The translations under genes were made by a program, and so were the position numbers. This document shows positions 11,505 through 21,944 of a stretch of DNA of 64,000 nucleotides, in pieces (the stretch's first letter is position 1; each line of letters starts with the position of its first letter). The notes under the pieces were generated by a model. That model was not told the origin of the DNA and searched no databases. It saw only the letters and a program-made list of their open reading frames with translations. Source of the stretch: Nephrocerus scutellatus (lineage: Eukaryota; Arthropoda; Insecta; Diptera; Pipunculidae); the NCBI GenBank assembly GCA_947095585.1, contig OX352762.1:91507749-91571748 (forward strand). The letters run 5' to 3'.

Positions 11505-12184
11505 CCTGTGTATCTCCAATAGAAAGCACTTTTTGTAAAAAATTTCGGAGACTCACCCTGATTCCCGGGGTCATGGCCCCATAAATTGTTTTTAAAAAAT
11601 TAGCCCGATTTTCTTAAAATTTTATACACATGTATATCTCCGATGGAAAACACTTTTTGTAATAATTTTGGAGACCCTGTTCCCCGGGGTCATGGGGTAC
11701 CATAAAATTTGTTTAAAAAAATTAGCCCGATTTTATCTAATTTTAAAGACATGTGTACCTCCGATGGACGAAACTTTTTGTACAATTTTTGAAGTGATCG
11801 GGCCCTGAGGAATCAGGGGTGCCCATGTAATTTTTTTTTAAAAATTAGCTCGATTTTCTTCAAATTTTAAACTCATGTGTATCTCCGATGGGCAAAAGTT
11901 TTTTTTGCAAAATTTTTGAATTGGACGGGCCCTGAGGCCCGAGGTGTCCCCATATAAATTTTTTTAAAAATTAGCCCGATTTTTTTTCAAGTTTTAAACA
12001 CATGTGTATCACTGATGTACAAAACTTTTTGTAAATTTGTTAGAGTGATCGGGCCCTGAGAACTGAGTGGTGCCCATGTAAATTTTTTAAACTAACCCGT
12101 TTTTCTTCAAATTTTAAACACGTATGTATCTCCTATTAGAGAATTTACATAAACAATTTTAATTTTTATGGGTTGTTTTTTTCA
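11505..12184 (+). mobile_element. Family H element copy H1 (left end missing)
   Basis: About five imperfect units of roughly 120-130 bp are present. Each contains a form of CCCGATTTTCTTCAAATTTT, ACACATGTGTATCTCCGATG, ACAACACTTTTTGTAAA and a GGGCCCTGAGG-type block. The right end is complete: TTAGAGAATTTACAT, a short A/T hairpin and GGGTTGTTTTTTT at about 12170-12182. The left end (AAATTCTCTA plus tetranucleotide run) is absent; the copy abuts the A tail of CR1-like copy B. There is no coding potential. Confidence 0.85.
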
Positions 12185-12880
12185 CACGAACTTTTTTTAC
12201 ACATATTCTATATGCCTATTAGAATACTCTTTTTCTTTCTCCGTATCCAAAATTCCAAGAGACATAAATTGGCAAGAGCAATTTATCTATTCAAAATTTC
12301 CGTTGGGAAAATGCAAACGCAAATAATTGAAACCGAATAGGCGGAATAAATTGAAATGACGACAAATATTTTATTGTAGTAGCCCCACAGTAAACAACTC
12401 TGTGAAAACAAATCAGTCAAATATAGATTATAGCTGTGCTATATAGGAGATTTAATAGCAATCACGAAACGTTAATCTACTTTGTTATCGCCCGCCGTTC
12501 GTGTCGTCTGTACAAATAAAGAGAGAGAGAGAGAGAATTCTAGACGTATGCGTATTTTCGCGCGCTATCTGAAATCTCGCATACGAAATGCCTACTGGAA
12601 GATTACGATATTTCACACACAATTTTTTGTTGTTTATTTTTCAGATATTTATATACAGAAAAGTATATGCCACAAAAACTTTTAAAACTTTAAAAAAAAG
12701 TAGTATATGTACTTACAAATACCCAATTCGTGTTGAAAAACATTACGATGACAAACACTGGACTTGCTGCATGAAATGTTTACTTTTCTTTGATAAATAT
12801 GTGTATTTAATACGTTGTTCTGTTATTATTCTGTGTTCACCACAGTTTTCCACTCACATTTTCATTAAATTTAAAAAAAA
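12185..12880. other. AT-rich stretch with a short (GA)n run
   Basis: A GA run is at about 12521-12535. Nothing else is recognisable. Confidence 0.4.
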
Positions 12881-12993
12881 AAAGATGCAGCTTAAAGCGA
12901 CCGACGGCGACGCCTTGCAGTTCGATGCGGTCGCTTCATTAAGCCGCAATAGACTAATAATAAATTGCAGGTTTCATTCTGTAGGGATGACAA
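12881..12993 (+). other. Short GC-rich island, possible exon of unknown gene
   Basis: An ATG at 12884 after an A run starts a GC-richer frame (MQLKATDGDALQFDAVASL) in otherwise AT-rich DNA. It reaches a CAG|GTTTCA sequence near 12970 that could act as a weak donor. The reverse strand is also partly open. No family is recognised and it may be chance or a transposon scrap. Confidence 0.2.
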
Positions 12994-13457
12994 ATCGATG
13001 ACAAAATGTACATAGACGATCATGATATTCATTTTGTTAATTTTTTGTTTGTTTATGAGATAATAAACAAAACATCGTCATCACCTTCACATGCATGCGA
13101 GCATGGTACGAATATAAACATAATCGAAGGTAGATAGTAAATGCTCTACGTTTCTGTTGTGGGCAGTGGCTTTTTTGATGGGCACCTAAAAGGGCCCTTG
13201 AAAATTTTACAGCATTTTCAAATCTAGCAAGCATACTGTTACGAAAAGTAGTTAGTAGCGCAGATAATGGAATCCCAAGATAAATCGCAATACCCGTCCA
13301 AAAATAGGCACTAAATTAAAATTTAGAATTGCATACTTTAAGGCTGTAAGATTTATTAGATTATATTAAATATAACCGACTGTAAGTTTATAATTTGATA
13401 AACTTGTGTTGTGTTTTATTTGCAAAATCCATTACGAACTCAAAAGCCTAATTTTCG
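12994..13457. other. No recognisable gene
   Basis: Low-complexity AT-rich DNA. Nothing identified. Confidence 0.4.
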
Positions 13458-13790
13458 TAACGCTTGTCACTGTTTTCTCGCTTCTACCACCAGCGGTGCT
13501 CAAGTGAAGTAGCCAATTGCAGGCCGCTAATCAATTAATTTAACCGCAATAAATAAGCATAAGTTTACCCTTACTATATAAAATTGTTTTGCCTAGCTTT
13601 CGGACGTACTATTAACGCTAGACTTTCTTTCTTTAGCCGCATTTACGCATTAACGTTTTTATGCGGAATGATTTGTAAAGCGCTGTATTTCCGCTTCAGA
13701 CATTCAAAATCAATCTCACATATATCTCCTCTTTTTACCTCCTACTACGTTGGGCCAAACATTATATGCTAACATTATGTACAAGCCTTT
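13458..13790 (+). mobile_element. CR1-like LINE copy C, 3' fragment
   Basis: The fragment matches the C-terminal and 3' end of the other CR1-like copies. It starts at GCTTGTCACTGTTTTCTCGC and contains CAGCGGTGCTCAAG, TTTCGGACGTACTATTAACG and TTTTTACCTCCTACTACG. It is more diverged than copies B and F, with several indels and no intact frame. Confidence 0.75.
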
Positions 13791-14399
13791 TCAACCAACG
13801 TTCACGCGTCCTAGAGAGCTAAACTTTTTTGTGCGCAGCTTAGTATCATATTTATTAGCGGCCGCATGTGACGCATGTGACGCTACCTAACTTATATGTA
13901 GCTGATTAAATTACCAAAAAACAATATTTTGGCAGGTTATCTGAAGTGGACGGAAAATAATACACCAACTATATCGCATATGGAAAAGAGCATGGTCTCC
14001 AAACCCCCATAGTGTCTTTCAGGGGAAAATCTTCGCCAATATTAACCTTGATAAAGTTATTGGAATTTCCAGAATTGTAATATTCTCGGATAGTCTGTCA
14101 GGTGAACTAACGCAATGGGTTTAAACTCGGTAGACTCAAGTTTAGTTAGGTGCTGTTTTCACGACTGGCAGTGCCGTCGTTAACATAACAAGGTTAAATT
14201 AGGCTGTGCATTCGGTCACCAGCATCGTAGCAGTATTAAACGACATTATTGAAAATTGTCAAAGACGATTAAACACCGCTCTTATGATCCGGATCGTTTT
14301 TGTCAATTGGACAAATGAAATGGCTATAATTGAATTGGTTCTTAGAAAAAACAACTTCAGCTTTTCGGCTATCCGAATGCGAGTTAAGATTTATTCCTA
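13791..14399. other. No clear gene; possible upstream LINE sequence
   Basis: This stretch lies upstream of the recognisable part of CR1-like copy D. It may hold its endonuclease region, but no endonuclease motif was visible. Confidence 0.35.
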
Positions 14400-16170
14400 A
14401 AAGGGTGGTCTTTCTTTGAACAAGGAATATAAAAGAAAGCCATCTCGACTTGAGATGACATCCCGCAATAAGCTCAACCTTTTTTCTGAGATAAGATGCA
14501 GACAAACAGAAAACAACAAAAAAACCGATGACTCGAGCTGTAAAGAGGCTTCAAGGATTAGAAAGGTATGCTTTTGGTTTTACAAAGCAAACCCTACTGA
14601 GGAAAACCGAACTAATTTTATACGAGCCAGAAATGATTGCAATGCTCATCTTCGGTGAGTCAAATTCGCCTACGACCAAAAATTGATGCAAAAAATACAA
14701 CAATGTCCCAATAGTAGTAAAAATTTCTGGTCTTTCGTGAAAAGAATCAACAATACAGCCTCTTCGTCGATTCCAACGCTCATTTATAATGACATTCCAG
14801 TTGTCAGCTCTATAGACAAGGCCAATCTGTTTGCTACGCATTCGCAGCTAGCTCCACGCTTCCAGATTGTGCATTGCTGCCTTCTGCACCTCAGAGTATT
14901 GAACACTCTATGGAACAGATCTGCATTCGTACTCGTGCAGTTGCTAGAGTTTTAAACGATCTCAACACTCACAAAACAGCTGGGCCAGATGGTATTTACC
15001 CATTAGTTCTGAAGAGGTGTTCTTCCAAGCTGGCATTACCATTGCGTAAGCTTTTCCATTTATCCTATTCTTTTGGACTCTTCCCGAGAAGTTGGAAAAC
15101 AGCCTTTGTCCAGCCCATACCCATAAAAGGCGAGCCGTCGTCTCCTTCTTTATACCGACCCATAGCACTTACATCCATTCTTTCTAAGGTCATGGAAACG
15201 CTGATCAATTTTCAGCTTAAGAAATATCTTGAAACCAACGAAATCCTTAGTGACCGGCAGTATAGATTTCGTGGGCAACGTTCTACTGGTGATTTGATGG
15301 TATATCTCACCGAAACATCAATTTGGAGAAAGCAAAGCTGTTGCACTCGATATTTCTAAAACATTTGACAGACTTTGGCATCAAGCTCTTTTGTCTAAAA
15401 TGCGTGCTTATGAAGTCGATGAAGAAAAGCTTCATTGGGTTCAAAGCTTTTATCTTTTGGACCGTTCAATTCTAAAGTTAATTACTTAAATTCTGGCGTT
15501 CCCCAGGGCTCTGTTTGACCCCCCCCCTCCCCCCACACACATATTTACCGTCGCCAAAAATGCTGCGAAATGTTTGGGTTTTCTAGCCCGGTGCAAGAAA
15601 TATTTTACTCCCTCTGATCTGGCTACTAAATATATACATGGCTTTTATTCGCCCTAAACTTGAGTACAATTGCCATATCTGGTCTGGTGCGCTTAAAACT
15701 ACTTTGCATCAGCTAGATAGAGTACAAAACCGCGCGATAAAACTTATCGGTGACGAGAACATTGCGAAATCAATAGATTCGCTTGAACACCGCAGGTACG
15801 TTTCCCGCTTGTCACTGTTTATCGCTTCTTCTACCAGCAGTGCTCAAGAGAAATAGCCAGCTGCCTGCCACCTCTCCTTGAATTGAAGTGGCGCTCTAAA
15901 TGCTCATCAGTTTACCCTTAAGCCCATCTTCGGACGTACAGTTAAGTTCAGGGATTCGTTCTTCAGCCGTACAATACGTATATGGAATGCTCTGCCAAGC
16001 CCAGTCTTCGCAAATCAACATGATGCAGACATTCAAAACAGAAGCTCATAACATCTCCTCTTTTCTGCTCATTTTCCTTAACGCCCACGCTGTGCCAAGC
16101 ATACAGCCGAGCATTATAAGGGTGCGAACCCCTTTAAGTGTGCGCGAATTATAAAAAAGACAGCAGCGCA
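14400..16170 (+). mobile_element. CR1-like LINE copy D, longest RT copy
   Basis: The copy has the endonuclease-RT linker (about 14416-14860, with FWSFVKRINNTASSSIPTL). The RT frame (14874-15359) follows with AGPDGIYPLVLKRC, LFPRSWKTAFVQPI, SLYRPIALTSILSKVMETLI and LSDRQYRFRGQRSTGDL. A frameshift leads into motif A as ALDISKTFDRLWHQALLSK (15340-15396). Motif B is cut after GVPQGS near 15500, where a C-rich run lies. The copy resumes at ACCGTCGCCAAAAATGCTGC (15547), so motif C and about 0.35 kb are deleted. The C-terminus (15638-15856) reads FIRPKLEYNCHIWSGALKTT and SLEHRRYVSRLSLF. The 3' end resembles copies A, B and F. It is non-functional. Confidence 0.88.
15516..15540. repeat. Poly-C run at an internal LINE deletion
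   Basis: A C-rich run, interrupted by one T, then CACACA sits exactly where RT motif C and flanking sequence are missing from CR1-like copy D. Confidence 0.6.
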
Positions 16171-17257
16171 CATTTGCTGTGAGCACAATTCGAGCAACTA
16201 ATTAAGCAATATTACCACAAGGATGTTATTATTTTGGGAATGAACAAGAAAGTAAGTGGACTTCCCCACAGACTTTCGGGGCCTGAGATAACATTTCAAT
16301 ATGCTGAAACCATCTTATGAGATAGATTACATACTCTGTAGAGACAGCAGATCAAATTCTCATGTTAATCAATGTGGACAAAGAGAACCTTTAAAGTCTA
16401 AAAACTAGATTATTACGCAGATACAATAAAACAGTTTAGTTTTTAGTGCACAAAACTTCTTTGTTGTATCTGTGTTTTAGAGGAAAAAAAAACCCAATTA
16501 AATTTTAAATGCTTTACATTCAAGAATTTACTCGGATTTTTTGTTTAAATAATAAAATTTACCAGTGAATATGAAATAAGAAAGGCAAATTTTGAGTTTC
16601 GCCATAACTACTATAACAAATTCAACTAACAATTAAAACAACATTTAAATAGCAAACTACGGCAAATGATATCGAATAAATAACAAAATTAAACCTTAAA
16701 AGATTCAACTACTCGTATACCCGGCTGTTTGACCAAACTGCTATTCCTTACCATTGATGATTGAAGATAAAAAATAACAAAAAGACCATAACGAGCACAT
16801 GACATTCTTTAGATGTGGATAAAGAGTTCGTGTATTTGGCCTTGCCTGTGTTTTACTACTTGCTTTACAGTTTTTTTTTGCATGTACTCGTACGTACGAG
16901 GACGTCCACATCAAACTGTTCCCATAGCAATGCAAATGCTAAATTAAATACCAAATGGATGCACTCGTAAAGTGAGAACAAGTGAAATTTTCAATGGAAA
17001 ATTGTAATATGTCTTTAGCTTTTACCAGGAGCTGTACGGTACATAGTGTAATAAGCGCCAAATAAAAATTAGTAAATTTAAAGTTTTTCCATTTGTTTAA
17101 AAACCCATTCAGTATTCTTATAAAATAATACGTAGGTTAAAGATACAAAATCCGAAAAGGAAATTATACTACAAATCAATGGGTAATATCTATGTATGTA
17201 CTCCCAACTTTACTCAAAAAGGATTAAATAGCAATAAACACAATAACAGCCTCTTAC
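16171..17257. other. AT-rich stretch without recognisable gene
   Basis: No transposon motif was seen. If the exon pair just to the right is real, this is downstream intron sequence of that minus-strand gene. Confidence 0.4.
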
Positions 17258-17374
17258 CGGTTTTGCTTTGGGTTTCTGCTTAGCCTGAAGTTTCTGCTTC
17301 AACATATTCCACCAGACACCTGAATTTTGCACAATTTTAGCCGCTTTGTGGCTGCAGCTTTTCCGTTGGTTGTG
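17258..17374 (-). CDS. Candidate host-gene exon B (39 codons)
   Basis: This is an open exon-like block on the minus strand, 117 bp in phase 0 at both ends. It is bounded by an acceptor (GAATTACAG, AG at 17376-17375) and a good donor (CCG|GTAAGAG, GT at 17257-17256). It encodes a lysine- and glutamine-rich segment with KAAKIVQNSGVWWNMLKQKL and then AKQKPKAKP. Its frame continues that of exon A (17702-17876) with no stop after removal of a 327-bp GT-AG intron. It is more GC-rich than its surroundings and resembles no transposon protein I know. I do not recognise the protein. Chance openness of a 39-codon block is possible; the matching phase and splice signals argue for a gene. Confidence 0.5.
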
Positions 17375-17701
17375 CTGTAATTCAATTGAGTTCTTTCAGG
17401 TTTTTAATTTAAATATTCTTTTGGTCCTTTGGTTTTGTTAAAAAATTTCAGCCTCTTTTCGCCTAAACAGATTTTAAAATAGAAAAAGATATTCAAATGC
17501 AAAACAAGTGTGTATGTTATTGGTATTCGTTTGGATTAGTGGGTAGCGGAGTCAACTTAAATTAACCCCAACATACACTTGAAAGTTTATTTAAATAAAT
17601 ATGCAAAAGAGAAAACATCCTCATACTCTTGCATGAAGGATTCTTAGTTAAGTTTAGTTTGTTTTTAAATCTTTTTATATTGTTCAACCTTATTCTTGTA
17701 C
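17375..17701 (-). other. Candidate 327-bp intron between exons A and B
   Basis: The donor is CAAAAG|GTACAAG (GT at 17701-17700), of moderate strength. The acceptor is ATTACAG at 17376-17375. If retained, the frame reads four more codons' worth of sequence (VQE, then TAA at 17692-17690), which would give a truncated alternative end. Confidence 0.45.
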
Positions 17702-17876
17702 CTTTTGAATGATTTCAACTTTCGGTTGATAACGATTTGGATGCTGATGCTGGTGATGAGAGGTCTTAAGTTTCCCCAACATGGATTTTTCTATTTCTGC
17801 CAACGATATTGACAATTGACAAGAAAATGCTCGAGTTGCAAATAATTCCTTGGGTTTTTTACTACGTCTTGAAAGT
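17702..17876 (-). CDS. Candidate host-gene exon A (58 codons)
   Basis: Minus-strand block of 175 bp: one leading base plus 58 open codons. It is preceded by a pyrimidine-rich acceptor (TTTCTATTTTAG, AG at 17878-17877). It encodes LSRRSKKPKELFATRAF, then SCQLSISLAEIEKSMLGKLK, then a His/Gln-rich stretch HHQHQHPNRYQPK and VEIIQK. The basic start, the amphipathic SLAEIEKSMLGKL segment and the His/Gln repeat look like an internal part of a host protein. A second possible acceptor (ACGTAG) would start the exon at 17861. No family is recognised. Confidence 0.5.
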
Positions 17877-18289
17877 CTAAAATAGAAATAAAATAAAGTT
17901 ATTACTTACAGTACTAAAAATTAAATGCTCAAATTTAATTTACTCTAAGGGCATTCGTTGTAAAAATTTGACACAGTTCGAAATCAAAATTGTTCTACCT
18001 ATACCCAGCAAACCTGTTGATAATTTAATAAAAAAAAAATTAAAAATCATTTTATGTGGAGAATTTTATACCTAGCATACCCCTTGATAATTTAAAATGA
18101 AAAATCCTTCTCTGCGGGGAATTTTCCTTTCACCATAACATCCACAATTGACCACGAATCAAACTCAAAATGTAACCTGAAAAATTACAGTCAAATATGT
18201 ATCTTTTGCCAAAAAAAACCTTTGCAATCGAAGTCGCTATTCGTTAGATCAGTTCTTACACATAAATAATAATAATATTTTTTTGGTCG
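17877..18289. other. Intronic-looking DNA with an imperfect direct repeat
   Basis: At about 18000-18125 two imperfect copies of a roughly 65-bp unit follow each other (TACCCAGCAAACC, TTGATAATTTAA, GGAGAATTTT against TACCTAGCATACCCC, TTGATAATTTAA, GGGGAATTTT). No gene is visible. Confidence 0.45.
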
Positions 18290-18520
18290 CATTTGTGTTG
18301 TGTATATTTTTCACACAATTGGAAGGGAATTACAATTGATTGCCATATCCGGACGGCGAATTGAGAATCTTTCCGTGACAAGTTAATACTCCGGACTTTT
18401 GTCAAACACTCGCAAGAGATGGACTATGAAAATAGTTTTGATATTACTAGGATTCGAACCACGAACCTCCTGCTCAGAAGACCATGCACTAATCCTCTGA
18501 GCCACAGCGCCCCACCTAGA
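18290..18520 (-). mobile_element. tRNA-derived SINE, copy 3
   Basis: Minus-strand copy. The head has TGGCTCAGAGGATTAGTGCA (A-box region), TCTGAGCAGGAGGTTCGTGG and the B box GGTTCGAATCC. The body has the AGTAATATCAAAA region, CTCTTGCGAGTG, CCGGAGTATTAACTTGTCAC and CGTCCGGATATGGC. The tail near 18267-18285 is ATT-rich. It belongs to the same head type as the copies at 2.7 and 50.2 kb. Confidence 0.8.
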
Positions 18521-19131
18521 CATTAGAATTATAATATATGTTCTAAATCACATGTTTTAAAAACCATTTATTTGGGAGAAATTTAGGAGTTTCGAGTTTG
18601 TAAAGGATTTTGTAAATAAAACACAACACAAGTTTAATAATTTACAAATAACAACTTTAATAAACAAACAGTAAAAATAATACAAGTTCACAATTTATAT
18701 TGGTGATAACTAAATTAGACAATAATCATACTTTTTGCTTAACCATTGACATAATTGCCTTTATTTAACCCCTCCCAGATCAGATCTACTTTTCAAAAAA
18801 ACATCCCCTCATTGCTATGCTGAGTGTCCAAGCCAGTTTTGAATAACTGCTCTCGTGGTATTATGTCAAGCAATAATGTTTTTAAAACAAATGCAAAATA
18901 TGATTCTAGAAAAAAATTTTTCAAAAAGTTGCATATTAAATTTGCTAACTGACAGAACAATTGGGATACTGAAAAGTCTCTTTATCTGTCTTTTGGACGA
19001 GCAGACATTTTACGTACTAAGCAATACACTTCAATACTGATTACGCACACAACTCCCATATACTTAAGTAAGAGCAAATATAAAAGGACTGACAATTTTG
19101 CGCATTTCAGCCAACGATCACGTTCGCTAGC
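18521..19131. other. AT-rich stretch without recognisable gene
   Basis: Nothing identified. The frame at 18855-19040 shows no motif. Confidence 0.4.
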
Positions 19132-20230
19132 TTTTTATTAAATTCTCCATATTAACTCCGCGTGCCCGTGTGTTTGTTTGTTGGTTTGTTGGTTTGTTTG
19201 TTTGTCGTGGAATTTTGCGATCGATTTCTAACCCACTTCCCGCAGTCCGATTTCATTGAAACTTTGCACACACGCATATCTCCGATGACAACACTTTATT
19301 TTAAAATTAGGGGCCCCTCGGGCCCTGGGGTCGGGGGCTCCCATGCAAATATTTTACAAAATTTACCCGATTTTCTTCAAATTTTATATGCATGTGTATA
19401 TCCAATGGAAAACACTTTTTTTTAAATTTTGGAGGCCCCGGGGTTGTGAGGCCCCATACAACTTTAAAAAAAAAAAAACGAACCCGATTTTCTTTAAATT
19501 TTATATACATGTGTATCGCCGATAGACAACACTTTTTGTAAAAAAAAAATTGGAGGCCGGGGTCGTAAGGCTCCATATAAATTTTTTAAAAAAATTAATC
19601 CGATTTTCTTCAAATTTTATATACATGTGTATCTCAAAAGGACAAAAGTTTTTGTAAAAAAAAATTGGAGGTCGTGAGGCCCCATACAATTTTTTTAAAA
19701 AATGTACCCGATTTTCTTCAAATTTTATACAGATGTGAATCTCCAATGTACAACACTTTTTGGACAAATTTTGGAGACCGCGGGCCACGTGGTCGACAGG
19801 CCCCATACAAATTTTTAAAAAAAATTAGCCCGATTTTCTTCAAATTTTAAACACATGTGTATTTCAGATGGACAAAACTGTTTGTAAATTTTTTGGAGTG
19901 AACGGCAATGAGGTATACAAATTTTTTAAAAACTAGCCCGATTTCTTCAAATTTTAAACAGATGTATTTAATGGAAAAAACTTTTTTTCTAATTTAGGAG
20001 TGACCGGACCCTGAGGACCCTGAGGCCAATATACATTTTTTAAAAAGTAGCCCGATTTTCTTCAAATGTGTATCTCCGATGTCAACACTTCCTATTGAAA
20101 TTTGGAAGTGTTCGGGATCCAAAGTACGGGGCTTCCATACAAATTTTTTACACATGTGTATCTCCGGTGACAACAGTTTTTGTAAACATTTTAAAGTAAA
20201 GGAGCTTTAATGTTATTTTTTTCCAAATGA
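19132..20230 (+). mobile_element. Family H element copy H2, (GTTT)n type
   Basis: The left end TTATTAAATTCTCCATATTAAC is followed by CGCGTGCCCGTG. A GTTT/GGTT tetranucleotide run (about 19170-19206) then stands where other copies have GGCT. After CCCACTTCCCGCAGTCCGAT there are about seven imperfect repeat units of 110-130 bp with ACATGTGTATCTCCGATG and TCGGGCCC-type blocks. The right end lacks the TAGAGAATTT hairpin terminus and grades into ordinary sequence near 20.23 kb. The long open frames inside are read-through of the repeats. Confidence 0.85.
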
Positions 20231-21000
20231 ACCCAGTTTAAATTCAAACGGGTCGCTAGTTTGTATTATTTAATTTGAATTTTAATTTAATTTGAAAATA
20301 TTTCTGAATTTGTATTTAATACTTTGGAAATAACTGAAAAATCAGAATCACTAAAAGAAAAACTAGAACAATGATTGAAGAGTTGCTGCTATTATGGTTT
20401 AAGTCTCTGTAAAAATGTTTTTCAATCACTAAAATCGTATGCTAATGATATTTCATCACAATTTGCTAAATAATGAATCTCTGAATCTAAGAGCTGCGTT
20501 CGAAAATGATTTGGGGGAGGGTATGCGGATGAGCACTTCTACAAAAAATTGCCATGAAGCAGTGATAATAAAGACAAGCAAACATTCTTGCGATGCTCAA
20601 GCAAATTGATTGTCTTCGCACCTGTTAGTTTTAACGCGCAGTTTTGTTGTATGTCTAACATATGCAAGTAGGCTCTGACCGCAACCTAGCAGGCACGACT
20701 GTTATTCTTAAGCTTGTGGTTAATGGAAGGTTTAATCAGTTTAATGCCTTTTTAGGGAGCTTTAAAATTTCGCAGCATTGCGAGTGGTGAAAATTTTGCC
20801 TTTTTTTAATTAAGTTATATACAGCAATTGTGTACGTGAAATCTGATGCGCGTTTGTAAAGTATTTAAAGTTTTTGTTCAACACATTTAATCAAAATTTT
20901 GTATGTATGTACTGAGTATGTACACGATGTTAGGAATTTATCGTTTTTATATTCTTCTCAATATAAAAATAAACTAAAAAAATATAGCTGTAATACTTAC
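20231..21000. other. No recognisable gene
   Basis: Nothing identified. A good splice donor on the minus strand (GTAAGTATTA) lies at 20991-21000. Confidence 0.4.
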
Positions 21001-21076
21001 TAGATGCTTGCATTCCATTTTTTAAGTGCTACCAAGTTGCGTCCAGTTGCTATTAAAATCTTAGGAACCTTTCCGT
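21001..21076 (-). CDS. Candidate exon with strong donor (24 codons)
   Basis: A minus-strand open block encodes GKVPKILIATGRNLVALKKW and then NASI. It ends two bases into a codon at a consensus donor (GTAAGTATTA). Upstream, the only AG available after an in-frame stop is CCCCTTTCGAAG|AC (AG at 21078-21077), a poor acceptor. Joined directly to exon A at 17876 it would make TAA; with the alternative acceptor at 17861 it makes TAT. The plus strand over the same bases is also open for 30 codons. It may be part of the 17.2-17.9 kb gene, of another gene, or chance. Confidence 0.3.
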
Positions 21077-21188
21077 CTTCGAAAGGGGTTTAGTTTTGAA
21101 TTTATAAACCGACATATAAAAATCGACACATTTTTTATTAATTCGAGTGCACGTGGTTTTTCTTACTAAAAAGCACATAATTGAAGAA

Positions 21189-21338
21189 TTATTTCGCTGG
21201 AAGCGTTGCACCAGCGGCAAAAGCAAAATTTATTGCTGCTTTTATTGTATGAATAGGAAAAGGCATACGCCAACGATTTGATTTACGATAATGGAGTTTT
21301 CTGTTTAATACATACATGTATTCCAAAGACAATAAGTG
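21189..21338 (-). CDS. Candidate terminal exon (49 codons plus stop)
   Basis: On the minus strand an acceptor TTTACCTGTGCAG (AG at 21340-21339) is followed by an open frame. It encodes LLSLEYMYVLNRKLHYRKS, NRWRMPFPIHTIKAAINFAF and AAGATLPAK, ending in TAA at 21191-21189. The C-terminal alternation of aromatic, basic and Ala/Gly residues looks protein-like, but no family is recognised. The frame is also open to a start at 21383. Confidence 0.3.
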   Translation of the reverse strand, partial: HLLSLEYMYVLNRKLHYRKSNRWRMPFPIHTIKAAINFAFAAGATLPAK

Positions 21339-21944
21339 CTGCACAGGTAAATATATGTATCTGCAAATGCTGCATTCACACAATATAATAACCCAAGCAC
21401 AAAATATGGGATGTTATTGTCAACACCTTAAATTGGTGTTTTGCCACGTTGCCCCTGTTGTACTGTGCTGACAAAAAATCATATAAATAGCTGCTGTTAC
21501 ACACGAAAATTTGGCAACGTGTTTACTATGTCTGAAGAAACTTGAAAAACGTTGATGTCGATTTTACTTGCGAACAAGATCAGCTATGGGCTTCGGCAGG
21601 AAAAATAACAAAAAGTGCCTGACTTAATTTAAAGGCTCAAAGAAAAATAAAGCGGTCGAAATCAAACTATCAAAAAAGAAAAATTAAACAGAGTTCGACA
21701 TATGGACATGTGGAGGATTCCAAAATAATATTAGCAAAAATAGTGTTGGACTGAATCAACGAAAACCTTGATTCAACTCTCGATGTCAAAAAAGCAGATT
21801 TCCGCTCTGGATCTTCTTGTATCGACCACATAAAATTCTTTCGGAATTCCAAATAGCTATGCGTTGAGTATATGTCTGTGCTTCACTTTTTTTTTTATTA
21901 ACTTTATGAAGGCTTTCGAAATTCCATTTCCATTTTCATTTTCT
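21339..21944. other. No recognisable gene
   Basis: Nothing identified. It lies between the exon candidate and the hAT element. Confidence 0.35.

Noticed and set aside
12588..13001. 137-codon frame as a gene
   Set aside because: Most of it is AT-rich and low in information. Only the short GC-rich island near its end is kept as a weak exon candidate.
17877..17909. A 33-nt intron (GTAAGTAATAAC to TATTTTAG) just upstream of exon A
   Set aside because: Too short for a spliced dipteran intron, and the sequence upstream of it is AT-rich with stops.
19162..19850. Long frames with VCLFVGLLVCLFVVEF or FFKFYMHVYIQW-type sequence, and similar frames at 34.4, 38.1, 44.1 and 56.7 kb
   Set aside because: They are translations of the H-family tetranucleotide run and internal repeats. 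The same peptides recur wherever the repeat occurs, in both orientations and in all frames.
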